A stretch of DNA of 10,439 bases, taken from Actinomycetota bacterium (GTDB taxonomy: Bacteria; Actinomycetota; Actinomycetes; Nanopelagicales; Nanopelagicaceae). The notes under the pieces were generated by a model, which saw only the letters and a program-made list of their open reading frames with translations, made no database searches and was not told where the DNA came from. Shown in pieces: positions 1 to 7,357 of the stretch. How positions within the stretch are numbered: the first letter of the stretch is position 1; each line of letters opens with the position of its first letter. The translations under genes were made by a program, and so were the position numbers. Location of the stretch: contig WLCS01000023.1 of the NCBI GenBank assembly GCA_009705185.1, positions 1-10,439 of the forward strand, written 5' to 3'.

Positions 1-487
1 AAACAGTGCACCGTTGGTCCCAGCACTGAAGTCAACATGGTTAGTCATTCACGTTGTTGCAGCGATTATTTCCGGTGGAGTATTTCTGCTTGCCAACGTT
101 GTAGCGGCTGCATATTTGTACTTAGAAAAAGTTGAAAGCAAAGGCGATCGACCAGCGTGGTTACAACGCGTGCCTAGCTTGGATGTTCTTGATCAACTTT
201 CATATCGATTAGTTGCATTCGTATTTCCACTGTGGACTTTTGCAGTGATCGCAGGTGCTATCTGGGCTGAGAGTGCTTGGGGCAGATATTGGGGATGGGA
301 TCCAAAAGAAACCTGGGCATTTATTACCTGGGTTGCTTACGCCGCATACTTACATGCACGCGTCACTGTCGGTTGGCGCGGCCGTCGCGCAGCCTGGCTA
401 TGTATTTTTGCAGGATCTACATTCTTATTTAACTATGTATATGTAAATGTCTGGGGAACCGGAAAACATACCTATTCAGGTTTGTAA
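1..487 (+). CDS. ccsB: Cytochrome c biogenesis protein CcsB (ResC type), C-terminal part
   Basis: This is the 3' part of a gene that enters from the left. The frame is open from base 2 and reads NSAPLVPALKSTWL without a true start, so the TTG at 14 is internal. CcsB works with CcsA/ResB in the system II machinery that carries haem across the membrane and attaches it to apocytochrome c. The visible ~160 residues hold several hydrophobic segments and the tryptophan-rich haem-handling motif WGRYWGWDPKETW (bases 278-316). Conserved-type histidines lie before it (in TWLVIH), just after it (in YLHAR) and near the end (in GTGKHTYSGL). The full family protein is about 300 residues or more, so roughly half is missing. 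It ends 3 bases from the stop of the opposing PLDc_N gene, with a terminator-like hairpin across the junction. Family assignment is firm. Confidence 0.92.
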   Translation, partial: NSAPLVPALKSTWLVIHVVAAIISGGVFLLANVVAAAYLYLEKVESKGDRPAWLQRVPSLDVLDQLSYRLVAFVFPLWTFAVIAGAIWAESAWGRYWGWDPKETWAFITWVAYAAYLHARVTVGWRGRRAAWLCIFAGSTFLFNYVYVNVWGTGKHTYSGL

Positions 488-503
488 GTCTTATAAACCT
501 TTT
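478..503 (+). terminator. Terminator hairpin shared by ccsB and the PLDc_N gene
   Basis: Bases 478-487 pair with 491-500 (AGGTTTGTAA against TTATAAACCT) to give a 10-bp stem with one G-U pair and the 3-base loop GTC. T bases 501-503 follow directly. The stem contains the stop codons of both converging genes (485-487 on plus, 491-493 on minus). The T-run favours use for ccsB. On the minus strand the base run after the stem is GAATAGG, so termination there would be weaker. Confidence 0.6.
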
Positions 504-751
504 AAGAAATCAGGATCATCATCCGGAGGCAAAATTCGTTTCTTCGGATTCTTTGGCTTTGTATTTAGTGGATTTCTACCCACTACTAAATAAGCAATCG
601 GACCAAATATTCCGGTAAGTAGAATTACTAAAAGCCAACCCCACTTTGGAAGTTTACGAATTTCTGTTTCATCTCGGCGTGCACAATCAATAAATGTGTA
701 AAGAGTCAGAGCCAAAGAGAGGATGAAGAGGAATCCCTGTAATTTGATCAT
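491..751 (-). CDS. PLDc_N-domain small membrane protein
   Basis: This 86-residue protein matches the PLDc_N (phospholipase D/cardiolipin synthase N-terminal) family of stand-alone membrane anchors. A first hydrophobic segment (about residues 4-22) is followed by a charged loop (DCARRDETEIRKLPKWGW) and a second hydrophobic segment (about 38-57) ending in the typical GPIAYLVVGR. A short cytosolic-type tail is basic and then acidic. No catalytic HKD motif is present, so it is not a phospholipase. Its function is unknown. Small proteins of this family often lie beside menA and ccsB genes in actinobacteria, which suggests a role near respiratory-chain or membrane assembly, but that is inference. 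It is the last gene of the menE-menA unit, 16 bases after menA. I see no clear ribosome binding site before its ATG. Confidence 0.85.
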   Translation of the reverse strand: MIKLQGFLFILSLALTLYTFIDCARRDETEIRKLPKWGWLLVILLTGIFGPIAYLVVGRNPLNTKPKNPKKRILPPDDDPDFLKGL

Positions 752-767
752 GTTTAATTATATTCGT

Positions 768-1613
768 TTATAGCGCAAGGGATGCAGCGAAAATAATGGC
801 AAAGGCAAGTTGGAGTTTGCCGGTAGCACCCAAAAGTGGAACGAGCTCTGCTCGGGAGGCGCCCTTGAGCACTGTGCGCGCAAGTGGAAGCGATAAAGGA
901 AGTGTAAGTAAGGTTAATAATGTCCATGCGGAACCTGCAAGAAACGCAAAAATGTAGGCGGAGGCGATGAGAGAAACGAAAAATACTCGCGATCCTCTGT
1001 CGCCTATTCGTACAGCAAGTGTGCGCTTACCAACTAATTGATCTTGCTCTCGATCTCGAAGATTGTTAATTGCAAGCAGAGCACAGGAAAGTGAACCCAT
1101 TGGAACTGATGCAGCAAAAGCGTTCCACGTAATGTCAAGCGTTTGTACGTAGTAAGTGCCCATAGTTGCAACGACACCGAAGAATACGAAAACTGACATC
1201 TCGCCTAAGCCTTTATAACCGTAAGGATTCTTTCCACCTGTGTAGCCCCACGCAGCAGCAATTGCAGCAACACCAATCGCAATAATCCAATAAGAAGAAA
1301 GGTACGCGAGAATGAGTCCAGCTAGTGATGCAAGTGCGAAAGAAATAATCGCAGCACGTTTTACGGATTCAGCACTTGCTAATTTAGAGGCTGTAATTCG
1401 AATTGGTCCGACTCTATTGTCATCGGTTCCGCGAATTCCATCTGAGTAATCATTTGAAAAATTCACTGCCACCTGAAGCGCTAGGCTTACAAAAAGTGCA
1501 AGAAGAGCCTGAAGAGGTTTCCAATGCGATCCTGCTAAAACAGTCGCAACAACAACAGGTGCGATAGCTGCAGGTAACGTACGAGGACGGGCACCTTGAA
1601 TCCAAATATTAAT
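768..1613 (-). CDS. menA: 1,4-dihydroxy-2-naphthoate polyprenyltransferase MenA
   Basis: MenA is an integral membrane UbiA-family enzyme that joins a polyprenyl chain to DHNA to give demethylmenaquinone. The first Asp-rich prenyl-diphosphate/Mg site is NDYSDGIRGTDD (about residues 54-65, counted from the proposed start). The second is NNLRDREQD (about 183-191). Many hydrophobic helices lie around them. The first ATG/GTG/TTG in frame is GTG at 1472, but starting there would begin only six residues before the first motif and lose the first helix. The open frame continues upstream to a stop at 1628 and encodes the family N-terminus NIWIQGARPRTLPAAIAP. No ATG, GTG or TTG codon lies in that stretch. 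The best start is ATT at 1613-1611, six bases after GGAGG and overlapping the menE stop; this gives 281 residues, a normal MenA length. Function is firm, start less so. Confidence 0.93.
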   Translation of the reverse strand: MNIWIQGARPRTLPAAIAPVVVATVLAGSHWKPLQALLALFVSLALQVAVNFSNDYSDGIRGTDDNRVGPIRITASKLASAESVKRAAIISFALASLAGLILAYLSSYWIIAIGVAAIAAAWGYTGGKNPYGYKGLGEMSVFVFFGVVATMGTYYVQTLDITWNAFAASVPMGSLSCALLAINNLRDREQDQLVGKRTLAVRIGDRGSRVFFVSLIASAYIFAFLAGSAWTLLTLLTLPLSLPLARTVLKGASRAELVPLLGATGKLQLAFAIIFAASLAL

Positions 1614-2703
1614 TGGGAGCCTCCATCAATAGATCTACAAGTTGATTGCGGTCAACTTTACCAATTCCGATGAGCGGTAATTCAGGAAGAAATAAATAGC
1701 CCTTTGGTTTTCCAACAGGACCGAATTGCTCTTCTAAGTATTCGTCTATTTCACTTTCGAGAGGGAATCCGTCTCCAGCAATGGCAACATGAAGCGCATC
1801 GCCCCACTGCGAATCTTTGACAGAAAATGCGGCAAAAGACTTATGTGGGAATTGGCTATGCAGCGCAGTTTCGATTGCACTGATTGAGATATTTTCTCCA
1901 CCAGAAATGAGAACGTCATCATTTCTTCCTTCAACAATCAACTTACCGTTTTCAATTCTTCCTAAATCAGATGTCAGAAACCATCCATCCTTACATTTTG
2001 TTTGCCATAAGGACTCAGCATCTAGATATGTCTTTGCAAGTACAGGACCTTTGATTGCAATAACTCTCTCGGGGGAAATCGCAATTTCGATTCCTTCAAG
2101 AGGTATTCCGTTATATACACAACCACCAGATGTTTCAGTCATTCCGTAGGTAGTGACAATGTTGATTCCATGTTTTTCTGCACTTAGATGCAGATCTGTT
2201 GTGAGATGCGCGCCACCAACTAAAACTGCTTTTGCATCAACAAGATGTTTGAGCAAACGAGAGTCACCGTTAAGTGCGCGAAAAAGTTGAGTAGGAACAA
2301 TCGCCGTGAAATCTACGCGTGGATATTCACCGCTTGTATTTCTCAGGTCAACAGGTTCAGTGCCAAGTTCAAGTGATCGCATCAGCACGTTAATTCCGGC
2401 AATGTGCGTAAGGGGCAATAACAATGACCAAGAGTTTCCGAATTCTGCACCTAAGAATTTATTCGAAGCGTGAGCAGAGGCAATAAGTGATGATGCAGAG
2501 AGGCCAACGCTTTTGGAAACTCCAGAGCTGCCCGTTGTTGCAACAACGAGACTGATTCGTTCGCTGACATGAGTATGTGTGGTCGGCCCAAATGAAAGGG
2601 CAGGCTCATGAGAGACCAGCGCCTTAGCTAGCCGAGCCATTAACTCGCTTACAGTCCAATCGGGATTGGCCGTGCGTAGTTCTCGTTGTGCGTTCTGCTC
2701 CAT
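1609..2703 (-). CDS. menE: o-Succinylbenzoate--CoA ligase MenE
   Basis: MenE activates o-succinylbenzoate with ATP and joins it to CoA, ahead of ring closure by MenB. The 364 residues show the order of an acyl-adenylate-forming enzyme: a P-loop of unusual wording (TTGSSGVSKSV, about residues 57-66), TYGMTETSGG (185-194), the GWFLTSDLG aspartate (D246), the hinge region GRNDDVLISGGENIS (259-273) and the C-terminal catalytic lysine K349 in GIGKVDR. It lacks much of the N-terminal subdomain of larger acyl-CoA synthetases, as is usual for actinobacterial MenE. It starts at ATG 2703, divergent from menB with 41 bases between, and opens the menE-menA-PLDc_N unit. A -10-like TAGCCT ends 9 bases before the ATG and no Shine-Dalgarno is evident, so the leader may be very short. 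Assignment rests on family motifs plus the men context. Confidence 0.93.
   Translation of the reverse strand: MEQNAQRELRTANPDWTVSELMARLAKALVSHEPALSFGPTTHTHVSERISLVVATTGSSGVSKSVGLSASSLIASAHASNKFLGAEFGNSWSLLLPLTHIAGINVLMRSLELGTEPVDLRNTSGEYPRVDFTAIVPTQLFRALNGDSRLLKHLVDAKAVLVGGAHLTTDLHLSAEKHGINIVTTYGMTETSGGCVYNGIPLEGIEIAISPERVIAIKGPVLAKTYLDAESLWQTKCKDGWFLTSDLGRIENGKLIVEGRNDDVLISGGENISISAIETALHSQFPHKSFAAFSVKDSQWGDALHVAIAGDGFPLESEIDEYLEEQFGPVGKPKGYLFLPELPLIGIGKVDRNQLVDLLMEAPN
1620..1624 (-). promoter_or_regulatory. Ribosome binding site for menA, deciding an ATT start
   Basis: On the minus strand, bases 1624-1620 read GGAGG, a strong Shine-Dalgarno core lying inside the last codons of menE. It is 6 bases from the ATT at 1613-1611 and 12 bases from a second ATT at 1607-1605. 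The first spacing is the better one. This supports translation of menA from a non-standard codon, coupled to the end of menE. Confidence 0.6.
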
Positions 2704-2744
2704 TGCCCGCGTAGGCTATCGCTCGTAGACCAAATGGAGGAATC
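2704..2744. promoter_or_regulatory. Divergent menE/menB promoter region
   Basis: Only 41 bases separate two divergent start codons. Around TAGGCTA (2712-2718) there are overlapping -10-like hexamers: TAGGCT (2712-2717) for menB and TAGCCT (2718-2713 on minus) for menE, both fitting the actinobacterial TANNNT pattern. No convincing -35 is seen in either direction, and any such box would lie inside the neighbouring coding region. menB would get a leader of about 20 bases carrying GGAGG (2736-2740). menE would be almost leaderless. This is read by eye. Confidence 0.4.
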
Positions 2745-3623
2745 GTGAGCAAGCCTATTAAGCGTGATTTTGGTGACCGGACCATCCCTAACTGGGTGAC
2801 AGGTCCTGGCGGAGAATCATTTAACGACATTACATATGACGTTGCCGATGGCATTGCAAAGATCACGATCAATCGTCCAGAAGTTCGCAATGCATTTAGA
2901 CCACAAACAATTATTGAATTAAAAGCTGCATTTGATTTAGCGCGCGATAACGCAGAAGTTGGCGTCATCATCCTTACAGGAAAAGGTGATGAGGCATTTT
3001 GTTCAGGTGGAGACATCAGTGTGCGTGGTGATGATGGTTACCTTGGTGATGACACTCTTGCGCAACAAGGTGTTGGCCGTCTGAATGTTTTAGATTTACA
3101 AGTTCAAATACGTCGCACACCAAAACCTGTAGTAGCAATGATTGCTGGTTGGGCCATTGGTGGTGGGCACGTACTACATGTGGTCTGTGATCTTTCTATT
3201 GCTGCAGATAATGCAAAGTTTGGACAGACAGGACCAATGGTTGGTTCATTCGACGGTGGTTATGGTTCTGGTTTATTAGCGGCAAGTGTTGGGCAGAAGA
3301 AAGCTCGCGAAATTTGGTTTTTAACTCGTCAATACGATGCACAAGAAGCGCTATCAATGGGACTAGTAAATACAGTAGTTCCGCTGAAAGAGTTAGAAGC
3401 AGAGACAGTTTCTTGGTGTCGCGAAATGTTGCAGAACTCGCCTATGGCACTTCGACTTCTAAAAGCATCAATGAATGCAGCAGATGATGGTTTGGCAGGC
3501 GTGCAACAACTAGCTGGCGATGCAACGCTTCTCTTTTACTTATCTGAAGAAGGTCAAGAAGGCCGTGATGCGTATAAAGAGAAGCGCAAACCAGATTTTG
3601 GAAAGTTTCCGCGGCGTCCTTAA
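2745..3623 (+). CDS. menB: 1,4-Dihydroxy-2-naphthoyl-CoA synthase MenB
   Basis: MenB is a cytosolic crotonase-fold enzyme that closes the second ring, turning o-succinylbenzoyl-CoA into DHNA-CoA. The 292 residues contain the crotonase elements: NRPEVRNAF (43-51), the oxyanion loop FCSGGDIS (85-92), AGWAIGGGH (134-142) and the MenB signature [15 protein letters not shown] (160-174). The C-terminus ([23 protein letters not shown]) is the standard MenB tail. At the position that separates two catalytic classes, the protein has glycine (G163 in QTG), as in the E. coli enzyme that uses bicarbonate as its base, instead of the aspartate seen in M. tuberculosis MenB. The start is GTG, four bases after GGAGG. 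It opens the menB-menC-menD unit, with menC beginning three bases after its stop. Confidence 0.96.
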   Translation: MSKPIKRDFGDRTIPNWVTGPGGESFNDITYDVADGIAKITINRPEVRNAFRPQTIIELKAAFDLARDNAEVGVIILTGKGDEAFCSGGDISVRGDDGYLGDDTLAQQGVGRLNVLDLQVQIRRTPKPVVAMIAGWAIGGGHVLHVVCDLSIAADNAKFGQTGPMVGSFDGGYGSGLLAASVGQKKAREIWFLTRQYDAQEALSMGLVNTVVPLKELEAETVSWCREMLQNSPMALRLLKASMNAADDGLAGVQQLAGDATLLFYLSEEGQEGRDAYKEKRKPDFGKFPRRP

Positions 3624-3626
3624 TTT

Positions 3627-4574
3627 ATGGATCAATCACTGCTCGAAAGTTTGCGTGTAATTGCGCTTCCCACAAAGACAAACTTTCGTGGAATTAGTGT
3701 TCGGGAAGTAGCCCTCTTTAAAGGTGAATATGGATGGGGTGAATTCTCTCCATTTCTTGAATATGGATTCCAAGAATCAGCTCCGTGGTTGATGTGCGCG
3801 ATTGAAAGTGCCACCACACCGCGTCCACATATTTATCGAACTTCTATACGGATTAACGGCACCATCCCTGCGATGAACAATCCGGAAGATATTCAACGGA
3901 TTGTTGATTCTTTCCCTGGAGTAAAGACTTTTAAAGTAAAAGTTGGCGAAAACTTGCCAGAAGATATTGCTCGCTTAGCTCGCGTTAAATCACTACGCCC
4001 ATCTGCAAAGCTGCGAATTGATGTGAACGGCACTTGGTCTGTGCAAGAAGCTGTTACTAATCTTCGAGCTATATATGAAAATATTGGACCGCTGGAATAT
4101 GTAGAGCAGCCATGCGCCACTGTAGAAGAGTTACGCGAGTTAAAAGAAAAATTAAAAATCGATATTCGAATTGCTGGCGATGAAGTATTGCGTAAAGCAG
4201 TTGATCCCTTCACTGTGGACTTGGCAGGAGCAGTAGATATTTTGATGCTCAAAGTTCAACCGCTTGGCGGAATAGAACGTGCGCATAGATTGGCCGAACA
4301 CCACAAACTTCCAGTAGTTGTGTCAAGTGCTCTAGAGAGCGCGGTAGGAATTAATTATGGGCTGACTCTTGCAGCATCATTTGGAGAGTTGGATTTCGAT
4401 TGTGGTTTAGGGACAGGCTCGTTACTCGCTGCCAATGTCGCGCAGCTGCCAATTGCTAACGGCGCAATTGAATTAGCAGAAATTGAGCCCACATTTGAAG
4501 GAATTGAAGTGGCACCAGATCGATTTGAATGGTGGAAGAATCGCATCATGAAGACGGCGGAGTTAATCTCATGA
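3627..4574 (+). CDS. menC: o-Succinylbenzoate synthase MenC
   Basis: MenC dehydrates SHCHC to o-succinylbenzoate and belongs to the enolase superfamily (muconate-lactonising subgroup). The 315 residues carry the full active site: the KxK pair FKVKVG (K103, K105), Mg ligands D132 (RIDVNG), E160 (VEQP) and D185 (AGDE), and the opposing acid/base lysine K209 in MLKVQPLGG. VVSSALESAVG (231-241) and LGTGSLLAAN near the C-terminal side are also typical. The N-terminal capping domain is short, as in other actinobacterial MenC. ATG lies three bases after the menB stop with no visible Shine-Dalgarno, so translation probably depends on ribosomes leaving menB. Its TGA overlaps the menD start as ATGA. 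Confidence 0.95.
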   Translation: MDQSLLESLRVIALPTKTNFRGISVREVALFKGEYGWGEFSPFLEYGFQESAPWLMCAIESATTPRPHIYRTSIRINGTIPAMNNPEDIQRIVDSFPGVKTFKVKVGENLPEDIARLARVKSLRPSAKLRIDVNGTWSVQEAVTNLRAIYENIGPLEYVEQPCATVEELRELKEKLKIDIRIAGDEVLRKAVDPFTVDLAGAVDILMLKVQPLGGIERAHRLAEHHKLPVVVSSALESAVGINYGLTLAASFGELDFDCGLGTGSLLAANVAQLPIANGAIELAEIEPTFEGIEVAPDRFEWWKNRIMKTAELIS

Positions 4575-6145
4575 ATGACTCGACAAAATTAGCTCGCGTC
4601 ATTGTCAGACAAATTCTTGAAGCTGGCGTCACCGATGTTGTAATTTCTCCAGGATCTCGAAATGCACCGCTCTCTCTTGCATTTTATGCAGCGCAGAAAA
4701 AGGGATTGATTAAGCTTCACGTAAGAATCGATGAGCGAACTGCAGCGTTCTTTGCTCTTGGAATTGCGAAAGCTTCGGGACGCCCCGTGCCGATTGTCTG
4801 CACAAGCGGAACTGCGGTGGCTAACTATCACCCAGCAGTTCTGGAAGCCTCACACACAAACGCACCTCTCTTAGTTCTTACCGCAGATCGTCCTGCATCA
4901 CTTCGCAGAACTGGTGCTAACCAAACAACGGAGCAGGCACGTATTTTTGGCAAAGCTGTTCGTTACTTTGCAGATGTTTCTGGCACTGCTTACCCAATGG
5001 AACTTCCATTTAACTCATTGCAAAGTGGACCAGTCCATTTAAATATTCAATTTGAAGAACCACTTGTTGGTGATGACAACGAACAGTGGTTAGAAAATCT
5101 CGTCATTTCTGCCCCGAAAGTCTTCAGTAGAAAATCACCAGGAACTTTCTACACAAAATCAACCAGGGGAGTTCTGGTCATTGGTCACGATCGTGCAGGA
5201 TTTTCACTCGATGCGGTAACAGATTTTTCCAAGCAACTTGGATGGCCGGTGATTGCTGAAGATCCATTAAGTTTTAGCGACGCAATTTCACACGCAAGCA
5301 TTTTCCTTACTTCAAGAAAAATAGTTGAAGATTTAGCGCCAGATACCGTAGTAGTAATTGGGCGAACAACTCTTTCACGTTCTATAAATTCGCTGATTGC
5401 TTCAGCGCGAAAAGTTATTGCTATAGACCCACGTATGGCGACGGTGGACGGGGATAGAACTGCGTCACAGAAATTCCTGCAATTACCTACTGTTGAAGTA
5501 AATCAGCCAGATCAGGATTATGCGCAAGCATGGAAAAAGTACTCTTCACGAACTTCAAAATTAATTACAGATATCTCAACGTGGTCTGAAGCGCTGATAG
5601 CCCGAGAGATAGCTTCTGGTATTCCAACTGGCACATCACTGTTTATTTCTTCCTCACGGCCTATACGCGATATCGAGGGCTTTGCAGAAGCCAGAACCGG
5701 GGTTGAAACCTTTGCCAACCGCGGACTTGCGGGCATTGATGGAAACATTTCAACATCTTTAGGAATTGCCTCCCAGAGAAATGAAACCATTGCAGTATTA
5801 GGCGATCTTGGATTCCTTCATGATCTGACAGCCTTGATTCATAAAGAAGAAATCAATCTAAAGATCTTTGTAATCAATAATGACGGTGGCGGAATCTTTT
5901 CAACCTTGAGCCAGCGGGGAGTTGATGGATTCGAAACTGTATTCGGTACGCCTCATGGATTAGATCCAGCAAAGATTGCACAGTCGATGGGAATTTCAGC
6001 CATAACTATTTCAACCCAGAGCGAACTAATTACTGAACTATCAAAGCCAGTTGTCGGTATCAGCGTTGTTGTGATTAATGCACCAGATCGAGGCTTTAAT
6101 GCAGACTTCTTAAAGAAGATTTATGCTGGTGTGGATTCAATGTAG
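4571..6145 (+). CDS. menD: SEPHCHC synthase MenD (ThDP-dependent)
   Basis: MenD adds the succinic semialdehyde unit from 2-oxoglutarate to isochorismate, using thiamine diphosphate and Mg, to make SEPHCHC, the first committed step to menaquinone. In the 524-residue protein the N-terminal Pyr domain has VVISPGSRNAPLSLAF (23-38), the ThDP-activating glutamate E55 (RIDERTAAFFALG) and CTSGTAVANYHPAV (77-90). The C-terminal PP domain has GDLGFLHDL (411-419) and INNDGGGIF (435-443), the Mg and diphosphate motif. The frame is open further upstream to an ATG at 4529. I chose ATG 4571 because it overlaps the menC stop as ATGA, has GGAG (4559-4562) eight bases before it, and gives the normal MenD N-terminus. 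The 3' end overlaps the opposing menF by 9 bases, with a terminator hairpin there. Confidence 0.96.
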   Translation: MNDSTKLARVIVRQILEAGVTDVVISPGSRNAPLSLAFYAAQKKGLIKLHVRIDERTAAFFALGIAKASGRPVPIVCTSGTAVANYHPAVLEASHTNAPLLVLTADRPASLRRTGANQTTEQARIFGKAVRYFADVSGTAYPMELPFNSLQSGPVHLNIQFEEPLVGDDNEQWLENLVISAPKVFSRKSPGTFYTKSTRGVLVIGHDRAGFSLDAVTDFSKQLGWPVIAEDPLSFSDAISHASIFLTSRKIVEDLAPDTVVVIGRTTLSRSINSLIASARKVIAIDPRMATVDGDRTASQKFLQLPTVEVNQPDQDYAQAWKKYSSRTSKLITDISTWSEALIAREIASGIPTGTSLFISSSRPIRDIEGFAEARTGVETFANRGLAGIDGNISTSLGIASQRNETIAVLGDLGFLHDLTALIHKEEINLKIFVINNDGGGIFSTLSQRGVDGFETVFGTPHGLDPAKIAQSMGISAITISTQSELITELSKPVVGISVVVINAPDRGFNADFLKKIYAGVDSM

Positions 6146-6170
6146 CGCAGAGCGCATTGGAATCATTTTT
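6134..6170 (+). terminator. Rho-independent terminator of the menB-menC-menD unit
   Basis: GATTC (6134-6138), AAT (6139-6141) and GCGC (6145-6148) pair with GCGC (6152-6155), ATT (6156-6158) and GAATC (6160-6164). This gives a 12-bp stem with loop AGA and two small bulges (GTA 6142-6144 and G 6159). It is followed by ATTTTT (6165-6170). The left arm includes the menD stop and the right arm lies within the end of the menF coding sequence. The minus-strand side has no T-run, so it should serve the plus-strand unit. Confidence 0.7.
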
Positions 6171-7357
6171 GCATTACTTTCTTCAAGTTCTTTATCGGGA
6201 TTAGAACCAGCAACGATTCCACATCCAGCATAAATATGTATTGTTCGATCTTTGATTTGCCCACAACGAAGTGCGATTCCAAGTTCTCCGTCTCCACTTG
6301 AATCTATCCAACCAACAGGTCCGGCATATCGTCCGCGATTAAGACCCTCAATTTCATCAATGATGTCGAAAGCAATATTACGAGGAGTTCCACAAACGGC
6401 TGCAGATGGATGCAGATTTTTCAAAAGTGAAAAGGCATCAACATGTTGCTTTGTTTCAACTAGCGCGCCGGTTACATCCGTTGCCAAATGCATGACATTT
6501 GCTAAGTGAAGTACAAATGGAGACTCAGGTACATTTGTAGAAGAGCAGAATGGATCGAGTGCTTCAGCAACTGATCGCACTGCATATTCGTGTTCTTCCA
6601 AATCTTTTGATGATCTCGCCAGTGATGCAGCAAGTGCTAAATCTTTTTCGTCATCGCCAGTCTTGGGAATTGTTCCGGCTAAGACTCGAGAAGTAACCAT
6701 GCCTCGTGAAAGGCGTAGAAGTAATTCGGGAGTAGCACCGACTAGGCCATCGACTGAAAATGTCCATGTAGATGGATACTCATCAGCAAGTTTTCTCAGT
6801 ATTGGTCGCACATCTATATCTGCAGTTGAAGTTGCAATCACATCGCGAGCAAGCACCACTTTATCTACAGCACTCGATGCGACTCTAGAGATGGCTTCTG
6901 CAACTCGCTTTTTCCATTCATCTGACGAAAGAGTTCCCTCAGAGAAGGTGAATTCGGCATTTTTTGTTTTATTTGCAACTTCCATTAATTCTGGTTGTGC
7001 AGTGTTGCCAATCCAAGTAATCCAAGATTGAGAACCTTTTTGACCCACGACTACTTGAGGGATGACAAGAACTGATTCATCATTGCGATCAAATGAAAAT
7101 GATGTGAAAAGAACTGGCCCAGTTCCACTTCCGTGAACCGAATTGGATACGGAGAAAGTTTCTAATTGCTGGTGCCACCACTGGCGGGCTTTTTCAAAAC
7201 GATCGCGTCCAGAGACAGTTGTTGTTGCATGAATTCCCCAACCGATTAAGCCTTCGCCACCGCGCACCCACGAGACAGGATTATCCGCAGGGAGTAGTTC
7301 TAGCAGGGGTATGTGATCACCAATACGTGTTGTGGTGACGGGGATAAGTGAAACCAT
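6137..7357 (-). CDS. menF: Isochorismate synthase MenF
   Basis: MenF converts chorismate to isochorismate, the branch point from aromatic amino acid synthesis. The 406-residue protein has the chorismate-binding fold (shared with EntC, PabB and TrpE) in its C-terminal part. Visible elements are the general-base lysine K166 in DKVVLARDV, GATPELLLR (207-215), VLAGTIPKTG (225-234), LEEHEYAV (253-260), HPSAAVCGTPR (316-326), EIEGLNRGRYAGPVGWID (335-352) and the Mg-binding end CGIVAGSNPDKELEESNAKM (379-398). Anthranilate or aminodeoxychorismate synthase is unlikely given the isochorismate-synthase wording and the men neighbours; a siderophore or salicylate role is possible only in principle. Its ATG follows the bioY stop with no gap and no own Shine-Dalgarno is seen, so translation is probably coupled to bioY. 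The 3' end overlaps menD by 9 bases. Confidence 0.94.
   Translation of the reverse strand: MVSLIPVTTTRIGDHIPLLELLPADNPVSWVRGGEGLIGWGIHATTTVSGRDRFEKARQWWHQQLETFSVSNSVHGSGTGPVLFTSFSFDRNDESVLVIPQVVVGQKGSQSWITWIGNTAQPELMEVANKTKNAEFTFSEGTLSSDEWKKRVAEAISRVASSAVDKVVLARDVIATSTADIDVRPILRKLADEYPSTWTFSVDGLVGATPELLLRLSRGMVTSRVLAGTIPKTGDDEKDLALAASLARSSKDLEEHEYAVRSVAEALDPFCSSTNVPESPFVLHLANVMHLATDVTGALVETKQHVDAFSLLKNLHPSAAVCGTPRNIAFDIIDEIEGLNRGRYAGPVGWIDSSGDGELGIALRCGQIKDRTIHIYAGCGIVAGSNPDKELEESNAKMIPMRSALH

Noticed and set aside
768..1472. menA starting at GTG 1472
   Set aside because: It would remove the conserved N-terminal PRTLP segment and first helix, which are encoded in the same open frame just upstream with a well-placed GGAGG.
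1817..2149. Plus-strand open frame of 110 codons inside menE
   Set aside because: Antisense to the strongly conserved C-terminal MenE motifs, with no family likeness or ribosome site.
2624..3016. Minus-strand open frame of 130 codons across the menE/menB start region
   Set aside because: It overlaps two well-supported genes in another frame and its translation looks like a coding shadow.
4529..4570. Longer menD start at ATG 4529
   Set aside because: The extra 14 residues lie inside menC and match no MenD feature; ATG 4571 has GGAG at eight bases and an ATGA overlap.
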